Shown here in pieces: positions 51,671-61,915 of a DNA stretch of 64,000 nt. Every line of letters begins with the position of its first letter. The stretch's first letter is position 1. A program made the translations under genes and the position numbers. Source of the DNA: Hippopus hippopus (lineage: Eukaryota > Mollusca > Bivalvia > Cardiida > Cardiidae). The stretch spans positions 52,932,505 through 52,996,504 of the forward strand of contig OX328104.1 in the NCBI GenBank assembly GCA_946811185.2, read 5' to 3'. The notes below the pieces were generated by a model. That model was not told where the DNA came from. It saw only the letters and a list, made by a program, of their open reading frames with translations, and did not search any database.

Positions 51671-51935
51671 TTTTAAAGTCTAGAGATTAAAATGGTATGA
51701 AACAGTTTTTAACAACCATACAATAACATGCAAAATGATTGTTATGAACAATGAGTGTGTCAGATTGAATGATGGCATGATGTACAACAGACAACCTGGA
51801 ACCCTCACCTGTAAATGGGCTATTGTCTGTATAACCTGTTTGGTGCAAATTTGAAAGTGACAAGGGATAGTAGTGTATATATAAATTCATGTTAAAAATA
51901 ATGCAAAATGTTACAGGTTATATACTGGTATGTAA

Positions 51936-52310
51936 AACAAGAGCAACAGATGCCAGCATTCAGCTGCAGCTGCTGTTTGAAAATGTAGCACATGTTTGGT
52001 TCCAAGCAACTGTGCTACTTAAACTGAAAAAAGGGCATAACTGTGTCAAAAATATTTCTGAAAATGGGCTTAACTGAGTCAAAAATATTTCTGAGACTAC
52101 AAGTACCTGCCCTATTTGTATGGGGTTCCTCTTTTGATAGTTAGCAATTGACCCAAGTTTGAAGATAATATCTTCAGAAATGAAACAGATACATGGACTT
52201 CACCAGAAAATGTCGAAGATTTTTTTACCAAAAAAGACAACAACCCTGACAATGACAGAGCTCTAATCATAATATGTCAATGTTTTCTTCCAAAACAGTA
52301 AAGCTGAAAA
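51936..52310 (+). mobile_element. D3 element with internal 35-bp duplication
   Basis: AACAAGAGCAACAGATGCCAGC at the start, then GGGCATAACTGTGTCAAAAATATTTCTGA repeated as GGGCTTAACTGAGTCAAAAATATTTCTGA, then TACCTGCCCTATTTGTATGGGG, GATAATATCTTCAG and AAAACAGTAAAGCTGAAA. Confidence 0.65.
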
Positions 52311-54400
52311 TTACAATAAAGTAATGGACTCGTCAAACATAATTCTTAAGGCTGAACACTAACTTACAGAGCATGTATCCTGAAGCTATTTTTTGCAAAA
52401 TGCCTGGCACCTCACTCTGTCAAATACTAAATCTCAGGTGCTCTCTCTCAAATTTCGGTGTCCTAAGGAATACAGGACACTGTTAAGTTTGATCCCTGAG
52501 TTACTGAATGAAACCACCCCTTGTCCATTAGTCTAAGTCTACATCAACAAAATGATCAAACACAGACCAATTGGTCTCCCTAAAAAGCATCTACAAGTGT
52601 CTTCAAGCATCTACAACAAAAATTAAAAGCATTTTCCTCATTATTATAAATGTACTACAACAGTTAGGTCATTTCATAATCAATTTGATGTCAAAATACA
52701 AAAATAGCCAATCTAAAAGTATATAGAATGGCCAAACTGTAGATCTTTTAGCATTATGTACAGCATGCATGAGCCTCTACAGGCCTAGAGGTGATAACAT
52801 GTCTTAATAAAATATTTCTCTTTTTTTTTTCCTTGGAAAATAGAATAGTTTCTCCAGTTTATTCAGTTACTAAAACCTGTGCTCTGATGGCTTATTTGCA
52901 ACTTTTTTGTTGCAAATATTTACAAATGAATTGCAGGTTATTAAAATGTGCACGTTAGAATTTATACTCTGTGAGAAATACACCCTCTCCTGTCTTATGT
53001 TCAAACCCATCCCTGAACAAATTTGTGTAGTTTTTTTTTTTCAATACAGATGCACCGTAATGACCAATTCTTTAACCATTTAAATTCATGTCATAAGCGC
53101 AAGGATGTTATCTTATCTAATTTCATGACATGAACTGAATTTAACTCTTGAGATATAGTGTTTTGTTTTCTTACAACTTAGTAAATCGTATGCACACTGC
53201 CAATGGCTTGGTAGTGTAGAGAGCAAAATAAAATACCCTTAAAATCATCAAAATTTATGGCAGTGGGGATAGAATTCAAATTAAATCAATCATGATCATA
53301 TTTTTTTAATGTACATATTATTTATAAAATCTGCTAGACACTTGTAGACCCTTGTAAACACTTGTGGATGCTGTTTAAGGAGACCCCAGACCAATTGTTA
53401 CTTTCTACTGATTGACATATTCTTTGACTCAGAAATTTATATGTGTAAGGCTATCTATATTAGATAACTGGTTAGGCTTTTACCCATGCCCCTTTTTCTT
53501 TGAATTTGGACCCCAATATTTTCTAAATGTCCTCTAAAATTTAACTCTTTGCCTTCTGTTAATCATTTGAAGGTAATCAAATGACCCCTGTAGGAGACAG
53601 CCTATGGAAGACCCTGTTTAGAATTGTTTCTGTGCTTGAACAGTGTTTAAGGCTGCTTTCAACAGTTTATCAGTCATGTGACATTGACAGTCTGCTTATC
53701 AATATCTTCCCTGGATATCACTTGAGCTATGCTGGGCTCTGCAATGCCTTGTCCATAACAATTCACATGATCAGCCCCATCAGTGGTCAGCCATTAAGGA
53801 AGGTGGGGTCTAAAAAATCTGATGCATACTACAGATTATTGCAAACACTAAATTCTAGAAAAATAAAAGGAATGCAGAAGATAAAATACAAAGAAATTCA
53901 CATGCATAAGTATTCCAGTCTGCCATAAAAGGTTGCTTTACCTTTCTCAACAAGAAGACAGCAAAACAAAAATTAAACCTTATCAGTCTTTAGAACTACT
54001 TCTTCACTATATCAAACTCTATGCTACCAGAAATGTCTATTGTGAGCCCAGGATAACTGTAAATGGTCCAAAAAAAAATGGTGTGATTGTCAGCATAGAG
54101 TCAGCATGATGTACCAAAATTATCTCAATAGAGATTCTCATTTATGCTATCTGCAGACAACTTCTTTTGTCCTGCAACTGACCACTTTTGAGAGCTTTGT
54201 GACAAAGAGAAATCACTCATTTCAAGCAGTTTCTCTTTTGTTATGATGCTTTCAAATGTACCGTAACAACAACAAAAACAACTTGTTTTCACAAGTTGTC
54301 CACTTTCAACTTCCAACCACAATGTTTGTTTTCATATAAGTTTTCCTGAGCCTCTTCTAAAAGAACACAACAGATAGAAAACATGATTTCAGTGTCTCAC
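52311..54400. other. Intron, about 2 kb with no recognised element
   Basis: A plus-strand open frame of 115 codons at 53581-53928 (starting MTPVGDSLWKTLFRIVSVLE) has no visible splice sites and no family I know. It overlaps no repeat, so it is noted but not called as a gene. Confidence 0.4.
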
Positions 54401-54472
54401 CTTTAGATCCATTACTGCCTCCTCTAACTGCTCTCTCTCATTCTTTAAATCTCGGGATCTACCATCTAGTAG
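54401..54472 (-). CDS. Coiled-coil protein, exon 3
   Basis: This 72-nt exon has a TTTACAG acceptor and a GTGAGA donor and is phase 0 at both ends. It reads 24 codons (LLDGRSRDLKNEREQLEEAV...). The intron sequence upstream of the acceptor is only 14 bp long before the D1 element begins, so the branch point must lie in the element. Confidence 0.83.
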
Positions 54473-54486
54473 CTGTAAACAAGTTA

Positions 54487-55661
54487 AACAAGAGGGCCAT
54501 GATGGCCCTGAAGTCGCTCAACTGAGACCAAACATGACCAATTTTCAATCTCTTTCAAGATATTATGACAAACATTCTAACAAGCTTTCATAATTATTGG
54601 ACTGAAAATTTGGCCTCTAGCTTGTACACAAGCTTTTCTAGCTCATCTAAGATGTCATCAAGAAAAACATTCTGACCAGGTTTTATGAGTACTGAACTTA
54701 AATTGTGGCCTCTAGAGTGTACACAAGGTTTTTCTAAGATTTGACTGAGTTACCTAATTTTTCACCCAACATGACCCATTTTCAAACTTGTTTAAGGCGT
54801 CATCAAGATAAACATTCTGTCCAAGTTTCATGGGTATTGGACTGTAAATGTGGCCTCAAGAGCATACACAAAGTTTTTGAAAGATTTGATCTATTGACCT
54901 AGTTATTGACCCGACATGACCCATTTTCAAACTTTTCCAAGATGTTGTCAAGACAAACATTCTGATCAAGTTTCACGAGTATTTGAAAGAAAATGTGGCC
55001 TCTAGAGCGTACAAAAACTTTTTCAAAGATTTGACCTAGTGACCTAGTTTTTGACCCCATGCGACCCATTTCACACTATTCCAAGATATTGTTAAGACAA
55101 ACATTCTGACAAACTTTCATGAGTATTTGACTGAAAATGTGGCCTCTAGAGTGTACACAAGGTTTTTCAAAGATTTGACCTAGTGCCCTAGTTTTTGACC
55201 CGACATGACCCATTTTTCAAACTCGTTCAAGGTATCTTCAAGACAAATATTCTGACCAATTTTCAAGACTATCGGACTGAAAATATGGCCTCTAGAGTGT
55301 ACACAAGGTTTTTCTAAGATATGACCTAGTGACTTAGTTTTTGACCCGACATGATCCATTTTCACACTCCTCCGAGATATTATCATGAGAAACATTCTGA
55401 TCAAGTTTCATGATAATCAGGCTGAAAATGTGGCGTCTAGAGCATATACAAGGTTTTTCTAAGATCTGACCTAGTGACCTAGTGTTTGACCCGACATGAC
55501 CCATTTTCAACTCACCTGAGATATCAAGGTTAACATTCTGACCCAAGTTTCACAACTACACAAGTAAAAGTTGACGATGGAAGACGCATGACACATGATG
55601 GATGACTGACACAGCACAATCACAAAAGCTCACCTTGAGCACTTTGTGCTCAGGTGAGCTA
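54487..55661 (+). mobile_element. D1 element (Helitron/HINE-like) with about 160-bp tandem units
   Basis: It starts AACAAGAGGGCCATGATGGCCCTG, with hairpin GGGCCATGATGGCCC. Six or seven units each hold TGACCTAGTTTTTGACCCGACATGACCC, AAGACAAACATTCTGACC and GGCCTCTAGAGTGTACACAAGG. It ends CTCACCTTGAGCACTTTGTGCTCAGGTGAGCTAA, a terminal hairpin followed by CTAA. This is a common bivalve repeat; assignment to Helitrons is inferred from the 3' hairpin and CTAA. Confidence 0.75.
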
Positions 55662-55672
55662 AAAATTGAAAT

Positions 55673-55718
55673 TGGTTTGTTGGTTGGTTGGTTGGTTGGT
55701 TGGTTGGTTGGTTGGTTG
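55673..55718. repeat. (TTGG)n microsatellite
   Basis: About ten perfect GTTG repeats directly after the D1 element. Confidence 0.95.
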
Positions 55719-55724
55719 AAGTGT

Positions 55725-55875
55725 CACATCAAAATCACAGCTACTTGTTTGTGTATGTCTGACTTCATTACTACAAGGCCAGCGCCCTAAAGTGTCTTGC
55801 CCAAGCACATTCTCACAAAAAAAAAAAAAAACCAAGGCCTCCATATTTTGAATTCTACATCATCACCATGGAGGC
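55725..55875 (-). repeat. SINE-like second family, fragment
   Basis: ACTACAAGGCCAGCGCCCTAAAGTGTCTTGCCCAAGCACATTC shares CTAAAGTGYCTTGCCCA with the element at 57770. Confidence 0.4.
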
Positions 55876-56075
55876 ACGAAATACAAAATAAAACCTTGAA
55901 TATTTTTCTTTTTTCTTGTACCTTCTCTCTTATTAGATGAAATACCGAAGTTTTATAGTGGCAGTAAGTGTATATATCCTTTCATTCCTTTTGTTTTTGA
56001 AACACAATTTCAATGTTGGTTTGCACGAATATATAACGAAGCAGCTAATAGCATAAATCAAAGATCTTGCTGCTT

Positions 56076-56300
56076 AGGCCTAACAAAAAAATATCTGTGT
56101 TTAGGGTTTCGGTCTGAGATGCTGTAGGTAGGGTAGGTAGGGATTTTTTTTTTTTTTTCAGAATCTTTTTATATGGACCATGTAATGAAATCACACCCAA
56201 CGGATTTTTTTTTTTCAATCATAGCATAAAAAGTTTAGGGTCGGCAGCATTTTCTAGGTAGGGTAGGGAAACCCTAAACACGGATATTTTTTTTAGGCCT
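56076..56300. mobile_element. Fold-back MITE with AGGCCTAACAAAAAAATAT ends
   Basis: Left end AGGCCTAACAAAAAAATATC and, after it, TGTGTTTAGGGTTTC; the right end is the complement, GAAACCCTAAACACGGATATTTTTTTTAGGCCT. TIRs are about 34 bp. Inside are GTAGGTAGGGTAGG on the left and GTAGGGTAGG again on the right in the same orientation, and two T runs. Confidence 0.75.
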
Positions 56301-56509
56301 TATTGTACTATCTAAACTTGGTCTACATCGTCTGCAAAAGCCACTTAAGCCATGTTTATTATTACAATAGATAGTAGACTTGAAACAACATTCAGAAGAG
56401 TCAAGAGGATTAAATCTGTTCTCACTATCAACAATCCCAATCAAAATTAATTGAAAGAGGAGAGGCAGGATTCAAACAAACAACCACTGGATCACAAATC
56501 TGTGAATGA

Positions 56510-56735
56510 TACTGAAGTTTTGAGACCAGGATAGCAGCATCTAAACATGATATAAGGTTTGAGATGAGGGTAACAGCATCTTAATATAATTTGACATTTA
56601 GGAAAAGGGTAATAACATCTAAGCATAATTTGAGGTTTGAAATATCAGCATCTAAACATGATTTCAATGTCTCACATGAGGTTTGAGATGAGGGTAACAG
56701 CATCTGAACATAATTTGAGATTTGGTTTAGAGTAA
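56510..56735 (+). repeat. Degenerate minisatellite, about 40-bp period
   Basis: GAGGTTTGAGATGAGGGTAACAGCATCTAAACATAATTT in five or six decayed copies; GCATCT-type anchors are at about 56537, 56576, 56616, 56647 and 56700. Confidence 0.65.
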
Positions 56736-56817
56736 CAGTTACACCCACTCATGTATCAACAGACTACAAAATACTGCCCCCATATTTGTCCAAGAAACAT
56801 ATAATCAATGTACTCAC

Positions 56818-56985
56818 ATCCCGTAACCTCTCGTTGTCTGCATGTAGACGATTTTTCTCATGTTCGGAGAGTTCCAGCTGTTGTACAGCAAGTTGCTTCC
56901 CATTCTCCAACACACTTATCTGTTCCAGAGACCTCTCATAGTAAGCTCTAACATTGGCTAGTTCTTTGTAAATTTCATCATAATT
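56818..56985 (-). CDS. Coiled-coil protein, exon 2
   Basis: This 168-nt exon has a GTGTACAG acceptor and a consensus GTGAGT donor and is phase 0 at both ends. It reads 56 codons, exactly eight heptads (NYDEIYKELANVRAYYERSL ... HADNERLRD). Hydrophobic spacing is regular. The aromatic-rich start (NYDEIY, AYYER) is the most distinctive part for a homology search. Confidence 0.87.
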
Positions 56986-57400
56986 CTGTACACAAACAAA
57001 AAAGAAAAATATTGTAAAGTACTGATAACTTATCTAGAAACATGAGGTGCAAAAACTAGTACATAGGCTGATACATAATACAACACTTTAGTATCTGACA
57101 TTCGATTTGCCATAAATTACTATATTGGTAGGTTCCAAGTTCCTGTCATGAGCTGGATCAACCTTTGGAACTATTCATGTAATGGCAAAAATACTAGTTA
57201 AGGTTTCCTGGAATCAGTCATAGAGTGTGGTTAATATAAGTTGTGAGAACTTGTTTCATTAGTACTTGGCAACTGCTCTATAGTGCCTTTCCAAAAAACA
57301 CACACAGAGGACCAGCCCCACAAGATGGATCAATTTAAGGGTTGTCAGCATAGTATGAAGACAGTACAGAATTTCTCTAAGAATATATACTGAATCTTAC

Positions 57401-57526
57401 ATTTTTAGATTCCTGCAATGTTTCTTCTAATTTTATCCTGTCACCATCTTTCCTCTTGACAAGTTTTTTCACTCTGTTCATCTCCTCCTCTTGCTCTGCT
57501 ATTTGCTCCTCTAAAGCTATTTTTGT
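57401..57526 (-). CDS. Coiled-coil protein, exon 1 (first in window)
   Basis: This 126-nt exon has a TTTGTGCAG acceptor and a GTAAGA donor and is phase 0 at both ends. It reads 42 codons, exactly six heptads (TKIALEEQIAEQEEEMNRVK ... LEETLQESKN). It has an acceptor, so it is not the first exon of the gene; upstream exons lie to the right and were not found. Confidence 0.85.
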
Positions 57527-57764
57527 CTGCACAAAAAAAAAAAAAATTCATATCATGACATATCATGTCTATTTCATCTTTAATACAATTAATGCTGAAA
57601 ATGAATTATAACTGATTTCCTTGTAATACCACACTCAAAGCAAATTCAACGAATCTATGATGATTACATTAAAGGAGCTGCACGTTTGCTGATACAAATA
57701 TTCAGTATCACAAGTCAGTCTGTAAAAAGTACAAAAAGAAAATAGAGTTATTGACAGAATGGTG

Positions 57765-57957
57765 TTTATACTGCTTTCAACATTATTTTAGTCTTATCAC
57801 AGCAAAAGCTCATGTGTGTCCTGGTTTTCATTAGTACTGGGCTAGGGCTCTAAAGTGCCTTGCCCATGGACGCCACCACAAAAGACCCAGTGCTTTCAGT
57901 GAAGCTCAAACTGGGTTTGAGTCCTTCTCTTTACCACTGATCCACGCTGGACCCCTA
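57765..57957 (-). mobile_element. SINE-like element, second family
   Basis: On the minus strand GGGGTCCAGCGTGGATCAGTGGTAAAG resembles a tRNA-type A box (TGGATCAGTGG), followed by GGACTCAAACCC. The body has GGGCAAGGCACTTTAGAGCCC and TGTGATAAGACTAAAATAATG. Confidence 0.5.
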
Positions 57958-58004
57958 CACTGGGAAAAGACCAAATGTATCGTGATGAAAAAAGATTTAA
58001 GCAA

Positions 58005-58205
58005 ATTATGGTTGTTCGATTAAACGGTGTACTGTGCCCCTTTCAATATTGTTTCAGTCATATCACTATGATAGCTCACTTATTCATGTATTTCCTAGTT
58101 TTCATCAGTACCTTACCAGGGCTCTTAGGTGTCTTCCAACAAGACAATCCAATGAAGAACCCTACACCTATAGCTAAAACAGAACTCCTTTTACAGCACC
58201 TTCTA
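58005..58205 (-). repeat. SINE-like second family, body
   Basis: CCCTTTCAATATTGTTTCAGTCATATCACTATGATAGCTC, TTCATGTATTTCCTAGTTTTCATCAGTACC and GGGCTCTTAGGTGTCTTCC follow the same order as 57765-57957. Confidence 0.5.
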
Positions 58206-58230
58206 AGTTCTTCTCATTAACAAGTTTGAT

Positions 58231-58470
58231 TAACTCCTTACAGGTATACAAAATTTCAGTCTCAATAATACGGAAAGCATATGTAGACAACAAAATAAAT
58301 GAGACTGACATGATCAGATTTGATGTTAAATGAGTACACCACCAGCATTTTCTCCTTTTTTAACAATGTTTTCTACCATTTCCAACCTAAATTCCTTCAA
58401 TGCCAAATTTGTCATCTGCACATGCTTTCACTATCAACCAGGCTACAATTTTGTTATCAGTAAAGGGTTG
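58231..58470 (-). mobile_element. Family A MITE, symmetric variant
   Basis: The left arm (ATTTCAGTCTCAATAATACGGAAAGCATATGTAGACAAC) and right arm (TCATCTGCACATGCTTTCACTATC) are both of the AAATTGAAAGC type. Its TTGA end overlaps the next copy's start. Confidence 0.65.
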
Positions 58471-58661
58471 ACTCTTTACCAAACAACAAAATTTTAGACT
58501 TGTTGAAAGCATTTGCAGATGAGAAATTAAATATGGTTCAAATAATGAAGTTTTCATCTGAAAGGGTGGAAAACATAGCAGGATAAGAAGAAAATGTGGG
58601 TTGCCACAATGTTTTCAAAAGCCATTTTTAGAACACTTAAGATTGTATGATAATGGGTTAA
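58467..58661 (-). mobile_element. Family A MITE, hairpin shortened
   Basis: TTGACTCTTTACCAAACAAC, TTGTTGAAAGCATTTGCAG, GGTGGAAAACATAGCAGG, a shortened hairpin, and GTATGATAATGGGTTAA. Confidence 0.7.
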
Positions 58662-58675
58662 ATCCCCGCTATTAG

Positions 58676-58804
58676 CAGTATTTTATCCTTTTCCCACACT
58701 GTTTTCTTCCCTTCCAAAGACAAATTGGGTAACATTTATTTTGTCATCTGCATATGCTTTCAGTTTAAATAAGAATATTATTTCGCAGTTTGGTAAACAG
58801 TTAG
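58676..58804 (+). repeat. Family A right half
   Basis: TTATCCTTTTCCCACACTG, TTTTGTCATCTGCATATGC and GCAGTTTGGTAAACAGTTA. Confidence 0.6.
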
Positions 58805-59154
58805 GAACATTAGAAAATAGTTTGTTCAACATCTTGATGAAAAATAAAACTTCTTCATGAAATTCCGAACAGTTAATCATAAGTTGAAATTATTCTACAC
58901 ATTAAAAAACATTTCATAAAAGTTAGGAGACATTTAAATTCATTAGGTTAACAAAATGTGTCACAAATACACAATCAAACATTCACAGGAAAATTGCCCT
59001 AATTGATCACTGTTTTCAAAAAAAAAATCATACTAAGACACAAACATTACACACAACTTCCCCACACAAAACCTAGAAAGGGAGGAGGGAGATATTTTTC
59101 TGCCTTTTTTTATATTCAGTATTCATAACTTCTCAAACTTTTAGAATAAAAAAT

Positions 59155-59292
59155 ATCAAACAAGATCTGACTGCATGTTCTGTACAGTCTTATCTTGTTC
59201 AAGCAAGATCTGACTGCATGTTCTGTACAGTCTTATCTTGACCTACACTCCTTAAAAGCACTACAAGTTGTGCTTTGCACTTTAGGTGTTAA
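59155..59292 (+). repeat. Family C element with a 43-bp tandem duplication
   Basis: CAAGATCTGACTGCATGTTCTGTACAGTCTTATCTTG occurs at 59161 and 59204. TTGTGCTTTGCACTTTAGGTGTTAA is the right end. Confidence 0.65.
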
Positions 59293-59391
59293 AACATTAC
59301 AAAATTAAAAAGCATTGAACTGTACTAAAACATCTTTCAGACTAATTCTCTAATTAAAGTCACATTTGATTTTATTAGTATCTAATCTTTA

Positions 59392-59597
59392 ATTAACCGA
59401 ACAATGCTGTGTTTTCACGACCTCAGCTAAGAAGTAGGAAGAGGAGCAAATGCTGCTAACCAGCATTTTTTTCCTTTTTTTCACAATTTCCATCAATTCA
59501 AAAACAAACAACATCAACTGAAACATGTTTGATCTGTTATCTGAGATTGCTTCCAGTTTGGACAGGTCTTTCACTTTGTTGTCTGGCAAAGACTTAC
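59392..59597 (+). mobile_element. Family A MITE, decayed
   Basis: TTAACCGAACAATGCTG, a partial hairpin (GGAGCAAATGCTGCTAACCAGC), and TTGTTGTCTGGCAAAGACTTA. Confidence 0.65.
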
Positions 59598-59670
59598 TGT
59601 ATTTCCCCTGCTTCCAGTTTGGACAGGTCTTTCACTTTGTTGTCTGGCAAAGACTTACCATATTTCCCCT
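59549..59670 (+). repeat. 61-bp tandem duplication across two element ends
   Basis: GCTTCCAGTTTGGACAGGTC ... GCAAAGACTTAC ... TATTTCCCCT occurs at 59549-59609 and 59610-59670 with a two-base difference. The unit joins the end of a family A copy to the first 17 bp of the transposon that starts at 59656. Confidence 0.85.
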
Positions 59671-60114
59671 AAGTATTCTGACGGGAAAAAATAATTATTT
59701 ATTTTGGTGTCCGAAAATTTACAAAAATAATTGTCTTACTGTCCAAAAATTTAGGGATGAATTGATGATGGAAATCTCTATCCGAAAACTTCAGTTCCTA
59801 ATGCACTGTATCAAAGAACATTTTAATTATTAACGATCCATTATCTACAGTTTTGCGGTGTCAATTAACAGTAAGTATGACAAATAATACCTGTCAATCA
59901 TGGTAGTTCCCAATTAAAAGTTTAATGACAGTACGAATGTTTGCAAATGTTTTTCTCACTGAAATACGCTTTAATTATTTCCCCTACACAATCCAAGAAC
60001 AAAGAGGATGACGTAGTATGCCGCCGAATTTTCGATCAAGTACCGCACATACTCACTTGTTAGTAATTTGATTGGTTGGATTACTGATAACCAATCATTT
60101 ATTCTTGTCAATTT

Positions 60115-60271
60115 TTACCAGTCAATGCAATTCTGTATCTACACCTGGAAAATATTTAAATTGGAAAAAATATGTTTCAGGCTCCTTTACGCTATTTTCC
60201 CTTTTTCCCTTTTTCCACATGTTTTTTTTCTAGATAATCCTATATCAGGGTCGTGAATTGGTAAGGGTTAA
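60115..60271 (-). repeat. Family A MITE, decayed
   Basis: TTTACCAGTCAATGC, TATTTAAATTGG, TTTCCCTTTTTCCACATG, ATCAGGGTCGTG and GGTAAGGGTTAA. Confidence 0.5.
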
Positions 60272-60565
60272 TCTTGACCTAACCAAACCCGGTTATGTCG
60301 TTCATACACATTCTTGTCTCCTTGTCAACATGTCGAACTGTGTACAGGGCTTTACAACTATCAATACCGTTATGCATTAAAAGTGCATCTTACAGCGTTT
60401 ATCGCTAAAATTTACGACTTTAATGTGTCATGGTTTTTGACATAAATATCTAGCCTGTGTAACACAAATTAGCACTCGTATTCAGTTTACCGCGATCATC
60501 AGATGCCATACAAAGGATTAATCCTTCAAACAAAGATCAATTTACGATTCTCAGGTACTTGCTAA

Positions 60566-60803
60566 TTAACCCTCTCCTAAACAAGCCCTTGTTTTTATGT
60601 GTCTGCAGTACAAATCTTACGAAAACACTGTGGGAATTTTAGGAGAGATTGCTCGTAACGAGCAATTTATCCTTTTCTCACCGTGTTTTCTACCCCTTTG
60701 GAGAACTTTCCGCCATTTTAATAACTTTTAAAATTTAAAATTGTCGTATGCAAACTCTTTCAGTTTGGAAGGCTCTAAAATTTGTCCTTTGGGAAAGAGT
60801 ATT
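60566..60803 (+). mobile_element. Family A hairpin MITE, divergent subtype
   Basis: TTAACCCTCTCCTAAACAAGCCC, hairpin GGGAATTTTAGGAGAGATTGCTCGT / ACGAGCAATTTATCC, GTATGCAAACTCTTTCAGTTTGG and CTTTGGGAAAGAG. The hairpin centre (GCTCGTAACGAGC) differs from the usual CTGGTAACCAG on both sides in a compensating way. Confidence 0.7.
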
Positions 60804-60972
60804 GCAGGTCTTTGTCGAACTTCTAAACCATTATAATTCCGTGTCCGAAAATTATGGGACAGACATTTTACTAAGTGTCCGAAATTAGGGACAAAAAATA
60901 AATTATTTTTTGGCAAATAATTAATGCTGTCCGAAAATTTAGGGTGTCCGAATACTTAGGGAAAATACGGTA

Positions 60973-61195
60973 ATTCATTACCACAAAGAATTAAAGGTTT
61001 ATCCAAATCCAAAGCAATTGCAGACAACAACATAAATGTGACTCAGATATTCATATTCATTTTGGAAAGTGCAGAAATCATTGCCGGAAAAGGGAGAAAA
61101 TATGTTTATCCCATTTTCTCCTTTTCCCACAATGTATTCAAAAAGCTTTTTTCTTCAGGGTCGTTCAAACCTGTGATTGAATGGTAAAGAGTTAA
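60973..61195 (-). mobile_element. Family A MITE
   Basis: ATTCATTACCACAAAGAATTAAAGG, AAATCCAAAGCAATTGC, a hairpin with shortened centre and TGAATGGTAAAGAGTTAA. Confidence 0.7.
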
Positions 61196-61469
61196 ATCCG
61201 ATGACAAAACTATTAAATGACGGACAACCCACATTCCGGAATTTATCAATTAACTACATTTATACAATCTACCACCAAATTCTACCTTCTCTATGAAATC
61301 TACCCTCTGAAAAATATCATAAAACCAAATAAAATAGTCAATAGATTTTTTTTTCTATTTGTACTGCATATTTTCAAAGTCTTACATAATTTGCCAAGGC
61401 AATTATCTAATATAATAAATCCTGCCTCAGAAATAAAACAATAAAATAGCAATTAACAACTCAAAAAAA

Positions 61470-61697
61470 TTAACCCTTTAAAACACAATCCAAAGTTTTC
61501 ACAACCCTGAGGAAAAAACCTTTAGAAAACATTGTGGAAAGAGGAGAAAATGCTGATTACCAGCATTTTCTCCTCTTTCCACAATTTTTTTCCCTATCAA
61601 AGAAAAATTCTATCATTTGAGCCGTATTTAAACTGTCATCTGCAAATGCTTTCAATGTGGACAACTCTTAGTATTTTGCTGCTTGGTATAGAGTTAA
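61470..61697 (+). mobile_element. Family A hairpin MITE, full length
   Basis: TTAACCCTTTAAAACACAATCC to CTGCTTGGTATAGAGTTAA with hairpin TTGTGGAAAGAGGAGAAAATGC. The AAGAGG variant is matched by CCTCTTTCC in the other arm. Confidence 0.8.
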
Positions 61698-61734
61698 AAC
61701 AATCAGCAATAACACAACTAGCAACAACCAAGGA

Positions 61735-61915
61735 CCTCATGGTTCTTTGGAATCCCAATGTTATGTCTATCATATCACAATGTCAGCCCATTTATCTGTA
61801 TCTTTCCTGGGTTTCACCAGAACTTGGCTGGGGCTCTGTAGTGCCTTGCAATAGGACACTCCTACCTCCAGGTGGGATCAATTTTGCCCACAGGTACTAT
61901 AAACTCATGAGATCA
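61735..61915. repeat. SINE-like second family, fragment
   Basis: ATATCACAATGTCAGCCC, TTTCCTGGGTTTCACCAG and GGGGCTCTGTAGTGCCTTGC resemble 57765-57957. Confidence 0.4.

Larger units (their letters stand above)
59656..60972. mobile_element. DNA transposon relic with TACCRTATTTYCCCTAAGTATTC ends
   Basis: The left end TACCATATTTCCCCTAAGTA and the complement of the right end TACCGTATTTTCCCTAAGTA match over about 27 bp. GTCCGAAAATTTA-type motifs recur near both ends. The 1.3-kb interior holds two family A copies and a CpG-containing unique part at 60270-60560. No transposase frame is visible. Confidence 0.65.

Noticed and set aside
53330..53400. A repeat of CACTTGTAGACCCTTGTAAACACTTGTGG
   Set aside because: Only three loose copies of a short phrase; not distinct from chance in AT-rich sequence.
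53581..53928. 115-codon plus-strand frame in repeat-free sequence
   Set aside because: No coding bias, splice sites or known family were visible. It is possible but unsupported.
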